In this document: in pieces, positions 44,971 through 56,079 of the stretch | How positions within the stretch are numbered: the stretch's first letter is position 1 | Layout of the letters: every line of letters begins with the position of its first letter | Assembly (NCBI RefSeq): GCF_026802175.1 | Contig: NZ_CP113797.1 | Location: 3,821,026 to 3,885,025, forward strand | Length of the DNA: 64,000 nucleotides | From: Thermocoleostomius sinensis A174 | GTDB taxonomy: Bacteria > Cyanobacteriota > Cyanobacteriia > Elainellales > Elainellaceae | Direction of reading: 5' to 3' | The notes under the pieces: generated by a model | The model's input: the letters and a program-made list of their open reading frames with translations, nothing else | Told to the model about the DNA's origin: nothing | Database searches by the model: none | Program-made: the position numbers and the translations under genes

Positions 44971-47082
44971 CTATCGCCCCACCAAAATCACTACCGATCG
45001 GGCACCTACCATGATCCAGTTCTGTTCGGCGATTGGGGGTTCGGTTCCTGGTTCATACACATCATCGGGCGGTTGCATCCAAGTATTGGCAAATACGTGC
45101 CACTGCATCAATGGTGGTAATTTCGGCAGTTGAAAGCCATGTGGTTCCCAATGCATATTCATCGCCACGTAGATAAAATCATCTTGAGCCGTTCCCGCTT
45201 GTGCATGTTTGCCACACAACAGAAACGCCAGTGTGTGGGTCTCATCTGACCAGTCTGGATGCCAAGCTTCTACCCCATGCCAGGAAATATCGGGATAGCC
45301 GCTGCCCATATAATCTTGATGGCGGAAATATTCTCGGCTGCGTAGGGCGGGATGGGCATGACGAAAGCTGATGCAAGATTTGACAAAGCGAAACAGAGCC
45401 GCATTGGTTTTCAGCAGATTCCAATCAAGCCAGGATAGCTCGGAATCGTGACAGTAAGCATTGTTGTTGCCCGCTTGCGTCCGTCCCATTTCGTCGCCCA
45501 TTAAAATCATGGGAATGCCTTGACTCACCATCAAGAGCGCGATCGCGTTACGAATTTGTCGGCGTCGTAGGGTATTGACCTCAATATCGGTGGTTGGGCC
45601 TTCAGCGCCACAGTTCCAGCTTTCGTTGTGGTTGTCTCCGTCTTGATTGTTTTCACCATTGGACTCATTGTGCTTCTCGTTATAGCTAACTAAATCGGTC
45701 AGGGTAAACCCGTCATGGGCGGTGATGAAATTGATGGAACTGCTGACTCGTCGCCCGACTCGACCGTACATATCTGGCGATCCTTGCATTCGTTGCGCCA
45801 CATCTTTCAGGCACCCTTGAGACTTCAAAAACCGCCGCATGTCATCGCGGAATTTGCCATTCCATTCGCCCCAGCGATCGTAATCTGGAAACGATCCGAC
45901 TTGATACAATCCGCCTGCATCCCAAGCTTCAGCAATGAGCTTGCACTTAGCCAAAATTGGATCAAATGCCAGAATCTCTAACAGGGGTGGATTAGCCAGC
46001 GGAATGCCGCAAGGATCACGTCCCAAAATGGAGGCCAAATCAAAGCGAAAGCCGTCGATGTGATATTCCGAGGCCCAGTAGCGCAAGCAGTCTAATACAA
46101 AGTTGCGCACTACCGGGTGATTGCAGTTGAGCGTATTACCACAGCCGCTGAAGTTATAGTAAAAGCCTTCGGGCGTCAGCATGTAATAGGTTTTGTTGTC
46201 TAACCCGCGAAACGAGATGGTGGGGCCGTACTCATTCCCTTCAGCCGTATGATTGAAGACTACATCTAGGAATACTTCAATGCCGTTGCGGTGCAGCTCC
46301 TTCACCAATGTTTTCAGTTCTTGCACCTGTCCACCCGATCGCCCCGTCGCGGCATAGCCAGCTTTGGGAGCATAAAACCCTACGGTGCTATAGCCCCAAT
46401 AGTTGAACAACCGATCGCCCGTGAGCGGATTGTGGCGCGGATTGTCAAGTTCATCAAACTCAAACACAGGCATCAACTCGACACAATTCACTCCCAAGGA
46501 TTTCAGGTAGGGAATTTTCTCTTGTAATCCGGCAAACGTGCCCCGGTGGGCGGGTGTAACCTTTGAGGAAGGATGACAGGTAAACCCCCGTACGTGCATT
46601 TCGTAGATGATCAAATCTTCTTCAGCAATTTCCAGGGGACGATCGCCCTCCCAATCAAAATCATTGACAATCACCTGCGCACGATAAGGATAGATGTCAT
46701 TGTCTCTGGGAGTTTCTCCCCACACACCGCGACCGCCGATACTCTTGGCATAGGGATCGAGCAGAATTTTGCTTTTGTCAAACCGATGACCGGCTCTAGG
46801 CGCATATGGCCCGTCTACGCGATAGCCATACTCAATATCTTCATAATCTAGGCCCATGACGACGATGCTGGCAACGTTGCCAAGGCGAAACTCTCTGGGA
46901 ATGAGGATTTCAGCAAATGGCTCTGGCGTGTTTTTCTTGAATAGAACCAGCGTAATGGAGGTGGCATAGTTCGAGTAGATGGAAAAATTGATGCCACCCG
47001 GAACGGGAGAAGCCCCAAAGGGAAAGGGTTGTCCCCGCAACAGAACAAAGTTGCCGTAGGTGTAGGTGTGGTGAATTGACAT
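44971..47082 (-). CDS. glgX: Glycogen debranching enzyme (isoamylase type)
   Basis: A GH13 debranching enzyme of about 703 residues from ATG 47082, hydrolysing alpha-1,6 branches of glycogen. An N-terminal CBM48 domain (GASPVPGGINFSIYSNYA) is followed by the barrel: DVVFNHTAEG, FRFDLASIL with the nucleophile Asp, LIAEAWDAGG with the acid/base Glu, and FITAHDGFTL with the third Asp. I chose MSIHHTYTYGN over a longer frame (47139), because the extra 19 residues are unlike the family. Single gene, divergent from gcvH. Confidence 0.95.
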   Translation of the reverse strand: MSIHHTYTYGNFVLLRGQPFPFGASPVPGGINFSIYSNYATSITLVLFKKNTPEPFAEILIPREFRLGNVASIVVMGLDYEDIEYGYRVDGPYAPRAGHRFDKSKILLDPYAKSIGGRGVWGETPRDNDIYPYRAQVIVNDFDWEGDRPLEIAEEDLIIYEMHVRGFTCHPSSKVTPAHRGTFAGLQEKIPYLKSLGVNCVELMPVFEFDELDNPRHNPLTGDRLFNYWGYSTVGFYAPKAGYAATGRSGGQVQELKTLVKELHRNGIEVFLDVVFNHTAEGNEYGPTISFRGLDNKTYYMLTPEGFYYNFSGCGNTLNCNHPVVRNFVLDCLRYWASEYHIDGFRFDLASILGRDPCGIPLANPPLLEILAFDPILAKCKLIAEAWDAGGLYQVGSFPDYDRWGEWNGKFRDDMRRFLKSQGCLKDVAQRMQGSPDMYGRVGRRVSSSINFITAHDGFTLTDLVSYNEKHNESNGENNQDGDNHNESWNCGAEGPTTDIEVNTLRRRQIRNAIALLMVSQGIPMILMGDEMGRTQAGNNNAYCHDSELSWLDWNLLKTNAALFRFVKSCISFRHAHPALRSREYFRHQDYMGSGYPDISWHGVEAWHPDWSDETHTLAFLLCGKHAQAGTAQDDFIYVAMNMHWEPHGFQLPKLPPLMQWHVFANTWMQPPDDVYEPGTEPPIAEQNWIMVGARSVVILVGR

Positions 47083-47491
47083 AAGCGCAAAATTAGGTGC
47101 AGATGCGATCGACAACCAACTTTCCTTACAGATGGGCAAGCGTCAACCGAACAATTCTCTCAGATTCCCACCCACTTCGGAGGCAGTGGACCCTCTCGAA
47201 TCGACTTTTCTTGGATGACTTTCTGACGCATCAGCCTAGAGCATTTGTTTGTGTCATTTTGTTCACGTTGCGAAACTTTCGTTCAAACTCACTCTAAACT
47301 GCAACAAATTTAGAATGACCTCGATTTTTTTAACTTTGGACTACTGTTAACCTGCTAGTTTTGAGGTAGTTTGGTACGATAGCCCGCGCTTCATCCGCAG
47401 AGAAGCCTGTTTGGACATCACCCGGTTCAACCTATCTTAATTCCGTCATTCCATCCAAAGAAGCAAACTAAAGAAGCAAAAAGGACATTGT
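47083..47491. other. Intergenic region, divergent glgX / gcvH
   Basis: About 409 bp. It holds promoters for both genes. I looked for a glycine riboswitch before gcvH and found none of its conserved paired cores. AAAAAGGACA just upstream of the gcvH ATG supplies the ribosome site. No gene was recognised. Confidence 0.5.
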
Positions 47492-47881
47492 ATGGCGTTC
47501 GATTATCCTGAAGATTTGAGATACCTCGACTCCCATGAGTATGCTCGTCTAGATGGCGAAATCGCGACGATCGGCATTACGGCTTTTGCGGTCGATCAAT
47601 TAGGCGATATTGTGTTTCTAGAACTGCCAGACGTGGGCGATGCTCTAGAAAAAGGGAAAACTTTTGGTACGGTAGAATCAGTGAAAGCCGTTGAAGATTT
47701 GAAAGCTCCTGTTTCTGGCACGGTCATAGAGCGCAATGATGCCCTGCTTGATACACCTGAACAACTAGCAGACGATCCCTATGGTGAAGCTTGGATGTTA
47801 AAGGTGCGGGTCGATGAACCGGATGAATTGGATGATGCGATGACCGCCGATGAATATCGAGCGCAGGTTGAAGGAGAGTGA
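47492..47881 (+). CDS. gcvH: Glycine cleavage system H protein
   Basis: The lipoyl carrier of the glycine cleavage complex (129 residues), shuttling the aminomethyl group among P, T and L proteins in photorespiratory glycine metabolism. The lipoylated Lys sits in [15 protein letters not shown] near residues 60-75, and [19 protein letters not shown] matches the N-terminal domain. Length is normal. gcvT and gcvP are not adjacent. Confidence 0.96.
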   Translation: MAFDYPEDLRYLDSHEYARLDGEIATIGITAFAVDQLGDIVFLELPDVGDALEKGKTFGTVESVKAVEDLKAPVSGTVIERNDALLDTPEQLADDPYGEAWMLKVRVDEPDELDDAMTADEYRAQVEGE

Positions 47882-48022
47882 TAGAACAAGCTCAAGGCTG
47901 AAGGTTGAAAGGGAAAGGAGGATAGGTGAGGGAAGACTCAGCAGATCGTGGCGCCCCCTGTTAGTCTCTGTGCACTTGTCAAGGTTGTACAGATGCCGTT
48001 AATGAGACATCACTGGGCTTGT

Positions 48023-49093
48023 CTAAGCTGGAGATCTACCCATCAGCCAATACGTCAGCATCTCACCTTTCCCTTTCACCGCGATCGGGCCTCTGGCTTG
48101 AAATTCATAGGTTGCTTTCAGCAGTTCATAAGTAGCAGCGGAGACTTGAATCTTGCCAGGCTGCCCGTGAGATTCCATGCGGCTAGCAGTGTTGACTGTA
48201 TCTCCCCATAAATCGTAGGCAAACTTTGTCGTGCCAATGACGCCTGCCCCAACTGCGCCTGTATGAATTCCAATCCGCATTGTCAGCAAGTTTGCATCTG
48301 GATAACTGGGGGGCAAAGCAATCTGGGTGATGGTTGCTTGCATGGCCAGCGCTAACTCTGCAATGGCAGCGGCATGATCACCCCTAGGAGTGGGTAACCC
48401 TCCAACCACCAGATACGAATCTCCGATCGTTTTAATTTTTTCAAGCTGATAATGTTCCACTAGGGCATCAAATTCAGAAAAAATTTGGTTGAGCAATGTC
48501 ACTAGCTCGGTGGGCGTGAGGGCTGCTGATAGCTTGGTGAAGCCCACAATATCGGCAAACAAAACTGTTACTTCTGCAAAATTATCGGCAATGGTTTGCT
48601 GTCCTTGTTTAAGGCGATCGGCAATCGGTTTCGGTAACACATTCAGCAAGAGGCGTTCGGATTTTTCTTGCTCAATTTGAATTTGTTTCAGAAACGCTTG
48701 TTCTTGATCGCGTAACCGTTTCTTTTCTAAACAAGCGCTAATTCGAGCCTTTAATAATGTTTGATTAAAAGGTTTAAACAGGTAATCTTCAGCCCCCAAT
48801 TCAATGCAGCGGATGACACTATCCATATCATCAATCGCAGAGATCATGATGACAGGAATATGTCGCAAAGTTGCATCAGCTTTGAGATATTCCAATACCT
48901 GATATCCGTTCAACTGCGGCATCATCACATCGAGCAAAACTAGATCAAACGGTTGCGATCGAATTTTGTCTAGGGCTTGTTGACCGTCGGCGGCCATCAT
49001 AATAGTAAACCCTTGGCGCTGTAGCCGTCGCGATAACAGATCGCGGTTCATTTCATTATCGTCTACAACAAGTACTAGCCCCTGATTTAGCAT
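48023..49093 (-). CDS. Response-regulator class III adenylate cyclase
   Basis: A 356-residue protein with a receiver domain (5-120: LVVDDNEMNRDLL, LLDVMMPQLNGYQ with the phospho-Asp, KPF at the end), a coiled linker, and a class III cyclase domain (about 170-350). Metal Asp residues are in LFADIVGFTKL and TIGDSY; the adenine-specifying Lys (EKIKTIGDS) and Asp (YDLWGDTVN) favour ATP over GTP; Asn and Arg of VNTASRM complete the site. Phosphorylation should control cAMP synthesis. It lies 72 bp downstream of a hybrid kinase on the same strand, the likely phosphodonor. Confidence 0.93.
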   Translation of the reverse strand: MLNQGLVLVVDDNEMNRDLLSRRLQRQGFTIMMAADGQQALDKIRSQPFDLVLLDVMMPQLNGYQVLEYLKADATLRHIPVIMISAIDDMDSVIRCIELGAEDYLFKPFNQTLLKARISACLEKKRLRDQEQAFLKQIQIEQEKSERLLLNVLPKPIADRLKQGQQTIADNFAEVTVLFADIVGFTKLSAALTPTELVTLLNQIFSEFDALVEHYQLEKIKTIGDSYLVVGGLPTPRGDHAAAIAELALAMQATITQIALPPSYPDANLLTMRIGIHTGAVGAGVIGTTKFAYDLWGDTVNTASRMESHGQPGKIQVSAATYELLKATYEFQARGPIAVKGKGEMLTYWLMGRSPA

Positions 49094-49165
49094 AGTTTTT
49101 CAATGTTCTAGTCACCGCGATACCCTATCCCGCTTTATTGCCAATTTTGATGGAATGCAGTTAGT

Positions 49166-52100
49166 CTACAGAGTTCCCCGAATTGTGCATTGGGTAACTA
49201 GACGACGAACGGTTGTGAATAACTCTTCGCAACTGTAGGCTCCTTTCTCTAGGATGCAGTCTACCCGTCCTCGCAGCAATTGTTCATCGCGTTGTGTGAT
49301 GTGTTTAGCCGTCACCACCACAACGGGTAACGATCGCCAAGCTTCCTGTTTTTGAAGTTCTGCCACAAAGTTAAATCCATCCATTTCGGGCAACATCAGA
49401 TCAAGCAAGATTAACCCTGGTTGATGATGGTGGAGTTGATGAATGCCATCGCGTCCATTTTGAGCTTCAATCACAGACCAACCTTCGTCTTCAAGCATAG
49501 TGCGCACCATATCGCGAGTGACAAAATCATCTTCTACAACCAAGATGGGTGGCTTTGTAGAGGGTTGAAGCTCAACCCCAGTAGGGGCAACTTGCTGCAC
49601 GGCAATGGGTCGCCGGGAGATGGATTGGTATGACACTTGCTGGTGTAAAACTTGCAATAACCGTGATCGATCGATCGGTTTGATCAAATAGTCTGCTGCA
49701 CCCAAGGCATATCCAATCGGTTGATTATCAAAAATCGTCAACATAATCACCGGAATCGTTGCCAACTGTGGATCACTTTTCAATGCGGATAGCATAGTCC
49801 AACCGTCGATACTTGGCATTAACACATCAAGGGTAATGACACTCGGCTGTAGCTTTTTGGCTTGCTGTAATCCTTCTTGGGCACTATAAGCGCTTTCGAT
49901 GTGGAAGCCTTCTCGATCGAGAAAACGATGCATCAAAGCATGAACGGTTGGATCATCATCAATGACTAAGATAGTTGAAAGAGTTTTAGAAGGGGTTTTA
50001 GAATCGGTCGTATTTGCAGTAGAACATGGGGAAGCAAGTCTGGAAAACGGTTGTGAGTCAATTTTTGACAAATTTGATGACTGTTTGGAAGGTTGCACAA
50101 TCGTCGGCAGTTGCATGGTAAAACAGCTTCCTTGTCCAAGTTCACTTTCGACGCGAATCTCTCCTCCCATTAGATGACAATATTGCTGAGTAATAGCTAA
50201 TCCTAGCCCTGTACCTCCATACTTGCGCGTGGTTGATGCATCAGCTTGAATAAACGCTTCAAATATTCGCTCTACCTGTTCTGGCGTCATGCCGATACCC
50301 GTGTCAGAAACTTGAAAAAGCGTCAGTGATGTATCTTTCTTGACCTCATTTTTGTTGTTATCTCTATCTGGAGTTGAATCGTTTTGAACCGATTGAACCG
50401 TAAGTGTAATCGTTCCATTTTCTGTGAATTTGCAGGCATTACTTAACAGATTCAGCAGGTTTTGCCGGATCTTAGTTAAATCAGCGTGCATTGTTCCCAA
50501 ATTCGGTGCACAGTTCAACACCAATGTATTTTGATTGGCCGCTGCCAGTGGTTCGATCGTGCCAATAATTTCCTGAATTGCTGGCAAAATCTCAAACGTT
50601 TCTAAATACAAGTCCATGCGCCCTGCTTCAATTTTGGATAGATCCAGAATGTCATTAATGAGTGTCAGTAAATGTTTGCCAGCCCCATGAATCTTTTTGA
50701 GGTCAGAGATGAAACTGTCTTGGGCTAGATCGATCGCTTCTTCTTGCAACATTTCGCTATAGCCGATGATGGCATTGAGCGGTGTACGTAATTCATGACT
50801 CATGTTCGCCAAAAATTGGCTTTTGGCTTGATTAGCCTGCTCAGCAGCTTCTTTAGCGGTTTTCAATTCTTCAGCCTGTTTTCGTTCAGTAATGTCGCGC
50901 AGGTTGAGAATGATCCCAGCAATGGCCGGATCATGCAGCAGATTGTTGCTGATGGCTTCCATGATTACCCAGGTGCCACTGCGGTGCCGAAACTGAAGCT
51001 CAAACGGCAATCCTACTCCTTCCTGCAACTGTTGATGCAACGCGGCTTGCACCGTTGCCACAGAATTGGGGTGAACAAAATCAAATAAGGAATGTTCCCA
51101 AAAGTCAGACAAGGAATAGCCCAAAATGGTTGTAAACGAGGGGCTACCGTATTCGACATTGCCTTGCCGATCCAAAATTAAAACAATATCAGAGGAGTAT
51201 TCAATCAACGATCGGAAATAGGCTTCGCTGCGATGTAGGGCTTCTTTGGCATCCCGTAACCCCTGTTCTCGTTCGTGCACCTTATGCATCATGCGCTGGA
51301 ACATTTGGGCTAACAAACCGAGTTCATCTTGACGAGTGGTGGCCGAGGCAAGGTGGCGGGGGTCAAATTGATCGCGCTCAACAGCCGCGGCAGCCGCGGT
51401 CAAATCAGCCAGGGGTTGAGTGACCTTGCGCGCCAATATAAAAGATGCTAGCAATCCAACGGCAAAGACCAGCCCTGTCATGAGCGCTGTTTGTTCTAAC
51501 CCGTTAATGATAGCGTCGCGCAAATGCTGGGTTGATAGATACAACAGCGTTGCTCCACTGACCCGATCGCGTTCATCAAACATTGGCACAATGACCTTAA
51601 GCAACAGCTTGTCTCGATAGCTCAACGTTTTGCCCTGCTCGATCGCGGTGCGCAGATTGACCAAATCCGTTGGATGATCTAGGCTGGCGGTACCGTGAAA
51701 CCCAGATGTAACACTGCGAGCCAAGTTCTTTAAATCTCGATCGACAATGCGAACCGCTATGATGGTTTCGCCATCCACGAGTTCATTCACCAAGCGAACA
51801 ACGCCTATTTGTTGCTGCAAACGCGCCAATATGTTCACTTCCTCCCCTACTTGAACAATGCGAGGTTGATCGACACCGCTAACGCCCACATACTTAAAGA
51901 TCCGATTGTCCACCTCACGCTGACGCGCCTCTTGCGTTACCACAGTCTCACCCCTTAGTAAGGGCCAGAAGGCACTAGCTTGGGGTTGCTTCACGGGATC
52001 AGGGTCAAATTTGAAGTCAATCTCTGGATCAGTGCGGAGATAGGCATGGCCGTGCTCATCTGTCACCCACACTTCATCAATCACCGTCTGTTCAGCGATA

Positions 52101-52402
52101 GCTCGCAGGTGAGCATTTATTTCTTCCGACGAGCGCCCGGCTGCTTCGGCCACAGCAATGAAACGACTGACAATCGCCGCCTGCGCCACCATTTGTTCAC
52201 CAATAGCTTCATCCACGTCATGGGGAACCCGATCGGAAAATCGCGCCATGCGAGCCAAAAATTGCGCCACCAAAATGCCATTCGCTTCGGTTTGTTTTAG
52301 GATGGCTTGCCGTACCCCTAGTACAATCATTGTTGTGGTTAGCATCACGGTTCCTGCCAGCAAAGAGGTAATCATTAGCAGGATGCGAATTCGCAGTTTC
52401 AT
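49166..52402 (-). CDS. Hybrid sensor histidine kinase with two receiver domains
   Basis: A membrane kinase of about 1,078 residues. TM1 (about 10-30) and TM2 (about 310-330) bracket an extracytoplasmic Cache-like sensor; then HAMP (about 325-385), PAS (about 400-515, [16 protein letters not shown]), HisKA ([20 protein letters not shown]), HATPase ([32 protein letters not shown]), REC1 ([25 protein letters not shown]) and REC2 ([24 protein letters not shown]). The start ATG at 52402 ([10 protein letters not shown]) seems better than the GTG eight codons upstream. It precedes the cyclase gene, so together they probably form a cAMP signalling operon. Confidence 0.94.
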   Translation of the reverse strand: MKLRIRILLMITSLLAGTVMLTTTMIVLGVRQAILKQTEANGILVAQFLARMARFSDRVPHDVDEAIGEQMVAQAAIVSRFIAVAEAAGRSSEEINAHLRAIAEQTVIDEVWVTDEHGHAYLRTDPEIDFKFDPDPVKQPQASAFWPLLRGETVVTQEARQREVDNRIFKYVGVSGVDQPRIVQVGEEVNILARLQQQIGVVRLVNELVDGETIIAVRIVDRDLKNLARSVTSGFHGTASLDHPTDLVNLRTAIEQGKTLSYRDKLLLKVIVPMFDERDRVSGATLLYLSTQHLRDAIINGLEQTALMTGLVFAVGLLASFILARKVTQPLADLTAAAAAVERDQFDPRHLASATTRQDELGLLAQMFQRMMHKVHEREQGLRDAKEALHRSEAYFRSLIEYSSDIVLILDRQGNVEYGSPSFTTILGYSLSDFWEHSLFDFVHPNSVATVQAALHQQLQEGVGLPFELQFRHRSGTWVIMEAISNNLLHDPAIAGIILNLRDITERKQAEELKTAKEAAEQANQAKSQFLANMSHELRTPLNAIIGYSEMLQEEAIDLAQDSFISDLKKIHGAGKHLLTLINDILDLSKIEAGRMDLYLETFEILPAIQEIIGTIEPLAAANQNTLVLNCAPNLGTMHADLTKIRQNLLNLLSNACKFTENGTITLTVQSVQNDSTPDRDNNKNEVKKDTSLTLFQVSDTGIGMTPEQVERIFEAFIQADASTTRKYGGTGLGLAITQQYCHLMGGEIRVESELGQGSCFTMQLPTIVQPSKQSSNLSKIDSQPFSRLASPCSTANTTDSKTPSKTLSTILVIDDDPTVHALMHRFLDREGFHIESAYSAQEGLQQAKKLQPSVITLDVLMPSIDGWTMLSALKSDPQLATIPVIMLTIFDNQPIGYALGAADYLIKPIDRSRLLQVLHQQVSYQSISRRPIAVQQVAPTGVELQPSTKPPILVVEDDFVTRDMVRTMLEDEGWSVIEAQNGRDGIHQLHHHQPGLILLDLMLPEMDGFNFVAELQKQEAWRSLPVVVVTAKHITQRDEQLLRGRVDCILEKGAYSCEELFTTVRRLVTQCTIRGTL

Positions 52403-52698
52403 AAGGAGATCCAGAAGAAAGAGCACGTAGCGAAAGCGAACGGAAAAATGTTCGGAATATTAGAGGAGGTCTGTGCTACTGGAGAGCGCCCCAACTCAGG
52501 ACTAACTCGCCAACTCTTTGATGAACAAGCAAGCACCAACTAGCAATTGCCCGTGCAGCCAGGAATGATTCTGATTCTATAGTTCCCATCTGGCATAACC
52601 GAGCAACAGCCATCACGTCGATCGTCTGAAGTGACCCTCAATCGACCGTGCTTTAGATGTTGGATTCAGCCTTAGATTCTAGAGCCTGATCCAAATTC

Positions 52699-53490
52699 CT
52701 ATGTCAGTAGTTCTCCACGCAAAACGGTAATGGCCTGCCCTGCCAAAATCACCCGATCGCCCTCGCAGCGCACCTTAATGATCCCCCCCCTTGGCGATGC
52801 TTGATAGGCCAAAAATTCCGTTTGATTGAGCCGATCGCGCCAAAATGGGCCTAGACAACAGTGGGCCGATCCAGTAACCGGATCTTCATTCACGCCGATT
52901 GCAGGTGCAAAGAAACGCGAAACAAAGTCATAGTCTGACTGGTCGCCCACACTGGTGACAATCACTCCGTGAACAGGTAATTCGCTGAGCAGGCTAAAGT
53001 TTGGCTGCACTTGGCGAACGCAAGCTTCAGAGTCTACTTCAACCAAATAGCCAAGCGAATTGATATAAACTTCCCGAATGGGTACATTCAGGGCTTTGAT
53101 CAATGTTGGTAGAATCCTGGCATCTTGGGACGGTGTAGCCGGAAAGTTTAACTCAATCCAACCTGCTTGATGTTTTGCTGTCAGCAGACCACTGCGTGTA
53201 TAAAATCGAGCTTCTTGATCGATCGGTAAATGCCCTTCCGACCACAATACATGGGCACTAGCTAGCGTCGCATGTCCACACAAATCGACTTCTACTTTTG
53301 GCGTGAACCAGCGTAGCTCAAACCCATCTTCTTGTTTTGACACAAAGGCCGTTTCAGATAGGTTCATTTCCTGGGCTACCTGTTGCATCCAGCCATCTGT
53401 TTGAGGCGTTGGCATGATGCAGACAGCCGCTGGATTTCCTGCAAAAGGCTTGGATGTGAATGCGTCAACCTGAACGATCGATAGCCCCAT
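52699..53490 (-). CDS. PhzF family isomerase-like protein
   Basis: A 263-residue protein with the duplicated PhzF fold. VDAFTSKPFAGNPAAVC opens the first half, Glu in MNLSETAFV is the catalytic acid seen in PhzF, DLCGHATLASAHVLW and DPVTGSAHCCLGPFW are the conserved loops. Family members isomerise diverse small molecules; phenazine synthesis is not implied because no other phz gene is nearby. Single gene. Confidence 0.92.
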   Translation of the reverse strand: MGLSIVQVDAFTSKPFAGNPAAVCIMPTPQTDGWMQQVAQEMNLSETAFVSKQEDGFELRWFTPKVEVDLCGHATLASAHVLWSEGHLPIDQEARFYTRSGLLTAKHQAGWIELNFPATPSQDARILPTLIKALNVPIREVYINSLGYLVEVDSEACVRQVQPNFSLLSELPVHGVIVTSVGDQSDYDFVSRFFAPAIGVNEDPVTGSAHCCLGPFWRDRLNQTEFLAYQASPRGGIIKVRCEGDRVILAGQAITVLRGELLT

Positions 53491-53690
53491 AGTGTCCTAG
53501 CAGAGAGTGCATATTTTAATAACGATGAAGGGTGATTTAGGGAGCGAGAGGGATGGGGGAGTTGAAGATTAGAGGTTATTCGACTCATCCATGCGATCGA
53601 CTCATCCACCTCTGTACATCCCTCTCATCCTACCCTGTAGCTGACACAATCACGACGCGCTGACAAGACGACCGTATTACGGCTGTAAAA

Positions 53691-54209
53691 TTACGGCTGT
53701 ACAATCACCGTTGTTCCCACATCTGCCCAGCCAAACAACCACGCCGCTTGATCCACGGGAAGATTGATACAACCGCTGCTGACTGGCGAGCCAAACTGCT
53801 CATGCCAGTAAGCTCCGTGAATGGCGTAACTGCCGGAATAAAACATTGCATAGGGAACATTGGGGATATCGTAATTCTCCCCTTGCATCCATGCTCTTTC
53901 CGACTTCTGCTGAATAGCAAAGATGCCGATCGGTGTTGGTTCATCCGATCGTCCCGTTGACACAGAGGCCGAGTAAACCAGCGTGTCACCTTCCCAAGCA
54001 TTGAGTTGTTGATTCGAGAGATTGATGACAATCCAACGCGCATCCGATTGCTTCAAGTCGTCAATTTGGGCAGCAATAGCCCTTTCTCGGGGTGAAAGGA
54101 ACGCTTCTTGGGCAAAGACGACGGTCGATCGCACTGTTAATAGTGCAGATGCAGACCAGCATAAGCCGATCAAAGTAGCAAACGACGCTCCCTGTCTCAA
54201 CGATTTCAT
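53691..54209 (-). CDS. L,D-transpeptidase (YkuD domain)
   Basis: About 172 residues from ATG 54209. A signal peptide (MKSLRQGASFATLIGLCWSA) is followed by a YkuD domain: RWIVINLSNQQLNAWEGDTL at the start and HGAYWHEQFGSPVSSGCINL with the catalytic His and Cys. It should crosslink or modify peptidoglycan in the periplasm. The longer frame starts with TTG at 54302 and adds 31 residues that do not look like a signal peptide, so I reject it. Confidence 0.92.
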   Translation of the reverse strand: MKSLRQGASFATLIGLCWSASALLTVRSTVVFAQEAFLSPRERAIAAQIDDLKQSDARWIVINLSNQQLNAWEGDTLVYSASVSTGRSDEPTPIGIFAIQQKSERAWMQGENYDIPNVPYAMFYSGSYAIHGAYWHEQFGSPVSSGCINLPVDQAAWLFGWADVGTTVIVQP

Positions 54210-54550
54210 AATAAATTGAACTCGCTTTGCGCCTCCGATAGCTTTCACTGTTGTAAAACTCCTACCAGTCACTTCAATAACACAGTTGAAACAGCGCGAC
54301 AATTTCTAGAAACGCTACATATAGCGTTTTCTGTGAGGTTGTCACACAAATCGTATTAATTCTAGAAGTTTTATGGCGGCTTTGAATCCGCAAACCACCT
54401 ATTTTCTGTAAAGAAACAATAAAGATTCAGCCCAGCTAGTTGGCATATTAAAAAGTGTTGCGCCAGTTGGCAGATTTGCTCTTCGTCTCCAAGAGCATTG
54501 CTCTACGGTAGTAGGATGGCAGTATTGCTGTGCGTGGCTGAAGGTATTCT
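54210..54550. other. Intergenic region, divergent L,D-transpeptidase / membrane protein
   Basis: About 341 bp. A perfect small hairpin, AAACGCTA-CATA-TAGCGTTT (54310-54329), lies about 100 bp before the L,D-transpeptidase start. The AGCGTTT element recurs near 1.75, 8.66 and 12.37 kb. No gene was recognised. Confidence 0.45.
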
Positions 54551-56041
54551 ATGCGCTCATTCTGGGTTGATCCTTATCTCTGGATTCACTTAGTTGGTAT
54601 TGCTGCCGTCCCCATTTTTCTAGAGTTTTGCCTGTTGGGATTGTCACTCGGCGAACCGCTCTTTCCTGTATGGTTTGAGCTTTTGTTCGTAGGAACGATC
54701 GGCATTTTGCCGATTCTTTGGATGCAATGGCAGCGCCCATTTTCGATATTCAGCTTGCTGGTGCTGGCCCTCAAACCTACCCATCTCACCGAAGATCAGC
54801 GCCGGATTTTGGCTCTATTTAAGGCTCCTCTGAATCGGGTACTGGCAGTGCTGGTTGCGGTTGGCATGACTTGGGGATTGTGGCAGCTTTACCAGCTTGC
54901 ACCAGCGGTTTCTCCAAATTTATTTCCTGGAATTGCACGGGGTACAGCCTTGCTAATTGCTGCCCTCGCTTTCTTTGGGGCTAATTTGTTTCTCCAAATT
55001 CCCATCAGCGTGTTAGGTGTCTTGTGGACAAGCAATAGCCAATTCGCGGCCACGACTCCCTATCCAGTTGAGCACATTCGCCAAAGCTTCACAATTCCAG
55101 GCATTCGAGTTGGAGCGATCGTGCCACCGCTGTTTTCAGAACCAGTTCAAGCCACAGTTTCTACATCTCCACCACCTCCCACCGTTGCCCCACTCTCTAG
55201 CACGCCATCGGCGACCGCCGCCGTTGCAACCCCTAGCCCAGCAGCGTTAGAGGAAGATGACTTTGAGGATGAAGAGTTCAACACGGGTGTCGAGGATGCG
55301 ATTGAACCCTCTGATGTAGATGTAAATGTATCAGATGCTACCCCAAACGCTGAACTCAGCGCCCCAGCCGATATCAGCCCAACGGATGAATTTATTGATG
55401 CAGACGCTCCGATTGCAGCAGAATTTGTGACCGATGCGGCAATTGCTGATTCTGTAGACGCAATTGAAACAACCGATCTTGAAACGGCAAGAGACACTAT
55501 TGAAATAGAACCCACGCCAGATGCCAACGAAACGGCAGAAAGTTCCGACGATGTGACTGCTAGCGCTGGTACAGTAACCGACGAGTCAGGAGTAGAGCGA
55601 CCTCCATCTTTCGACTCAACTCAAGTTGAGCCTCCCTTGCCTGATCCATCAACACCGACAACGCTGTTACGAGAGTCGGAACCCTTGCGTCTGACTGAAT
55701 CGGCTGATGTTGCTGAAGAAATACCAATCGCAGAATCCGTTGTAGAACGCCTTGTCAGCCCTGAAGGCTTGCAGGAAGACGCTATGATAACGGAGACAAC
55801 GGGGGGCGCTTCAGAGTTTGATCCCGGCTTTGATCCCAATTTTGGGGATTCCACCTTCGCTCAAGAGTTCCAGCCCGAACAGTCTGATGCCATCGATCGC
55901 ACCTTAGATCCAGAGGACTCTGTAACCAGTAGCGCAGGTAATAGGGCTGAATCGCTCGACCCACCGCCTGATCTAGTTGAAGATGCAACTCTTAGCGAAA
56001 CGATCGAAGGGCACGATGAAGAAGAAATAGCCGATCGATGA
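54551..56041 (+). CDS. Low-complexity tail membrane protein
   Basis: A 496-residue protein of the cyanobacterial low-complexity-tail membrane family. About four hydrophobic helices occupy residues 8-155 (LVGIAAVPIFLEFCLLGLSL, LLFVGTIGILPILWMQW, VLVAVGMTWGLWQLYQLA, ALLIAALAFFGANLFL). A short conserved soluble stretch follows, with PVEHIRQSFTIPGIRVG. Residues 200-496 are low complexity, acidic, rich in Ala, Asp, Glu, Ser, Thr and Pro, and surely disordered. The function is unknown. Confidence 0.82.
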   Translation: MRSFWVDPYLWIHLVGIAAVPIFLEFCLLGLSLGEPLFPVWFELLFVGTIGILPILWMQWQRPFSIFSLLVLALKPTHLTEDQRRILALFKAPLNRVLAVLVAVGMTWGLWQLYQLAPAVSPNLFPGIARGTALLIAALAFFGANLFLQIPISVLGVLWTSNSQFAATTPYPVEHIRQSFTIPGIRVGAIVPPLFSEPVQATVSTSPPPPTVAPLSSTPSATAAVATPSPAALEEDDFEDEEFNTGVEDAIEPSDVDVNVSDATPNAELSAPADISPTDEFIDADAPIAAEFVTDAAIADSVDAIETTDLETARDTIEIEPTPDANETAESSDDVTASAGTVTDESGVERPPSFDSTQVEPPLPDPSTPTTLLRESEPLRLTESADVAEEIPIAESVVERLVSPEGLQEDAMITETTGGASEFDPGFDPNFGDSTFAQEFQPEQSDAIDRTLDPEDSVTSSAGNRAESLDPPPDLVEDATLSETIEGHDEEEIADR

Positions 56042-56079
56042 GGTTGGCGGCTCGGCGATTTCAATGCCTAATTTCACCG

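Noticed and set aside
47300-47491. Glycine riboswitch before gcvH
   Set aside because: None of the conserved paired aptamer cores was seen in the 5' region.
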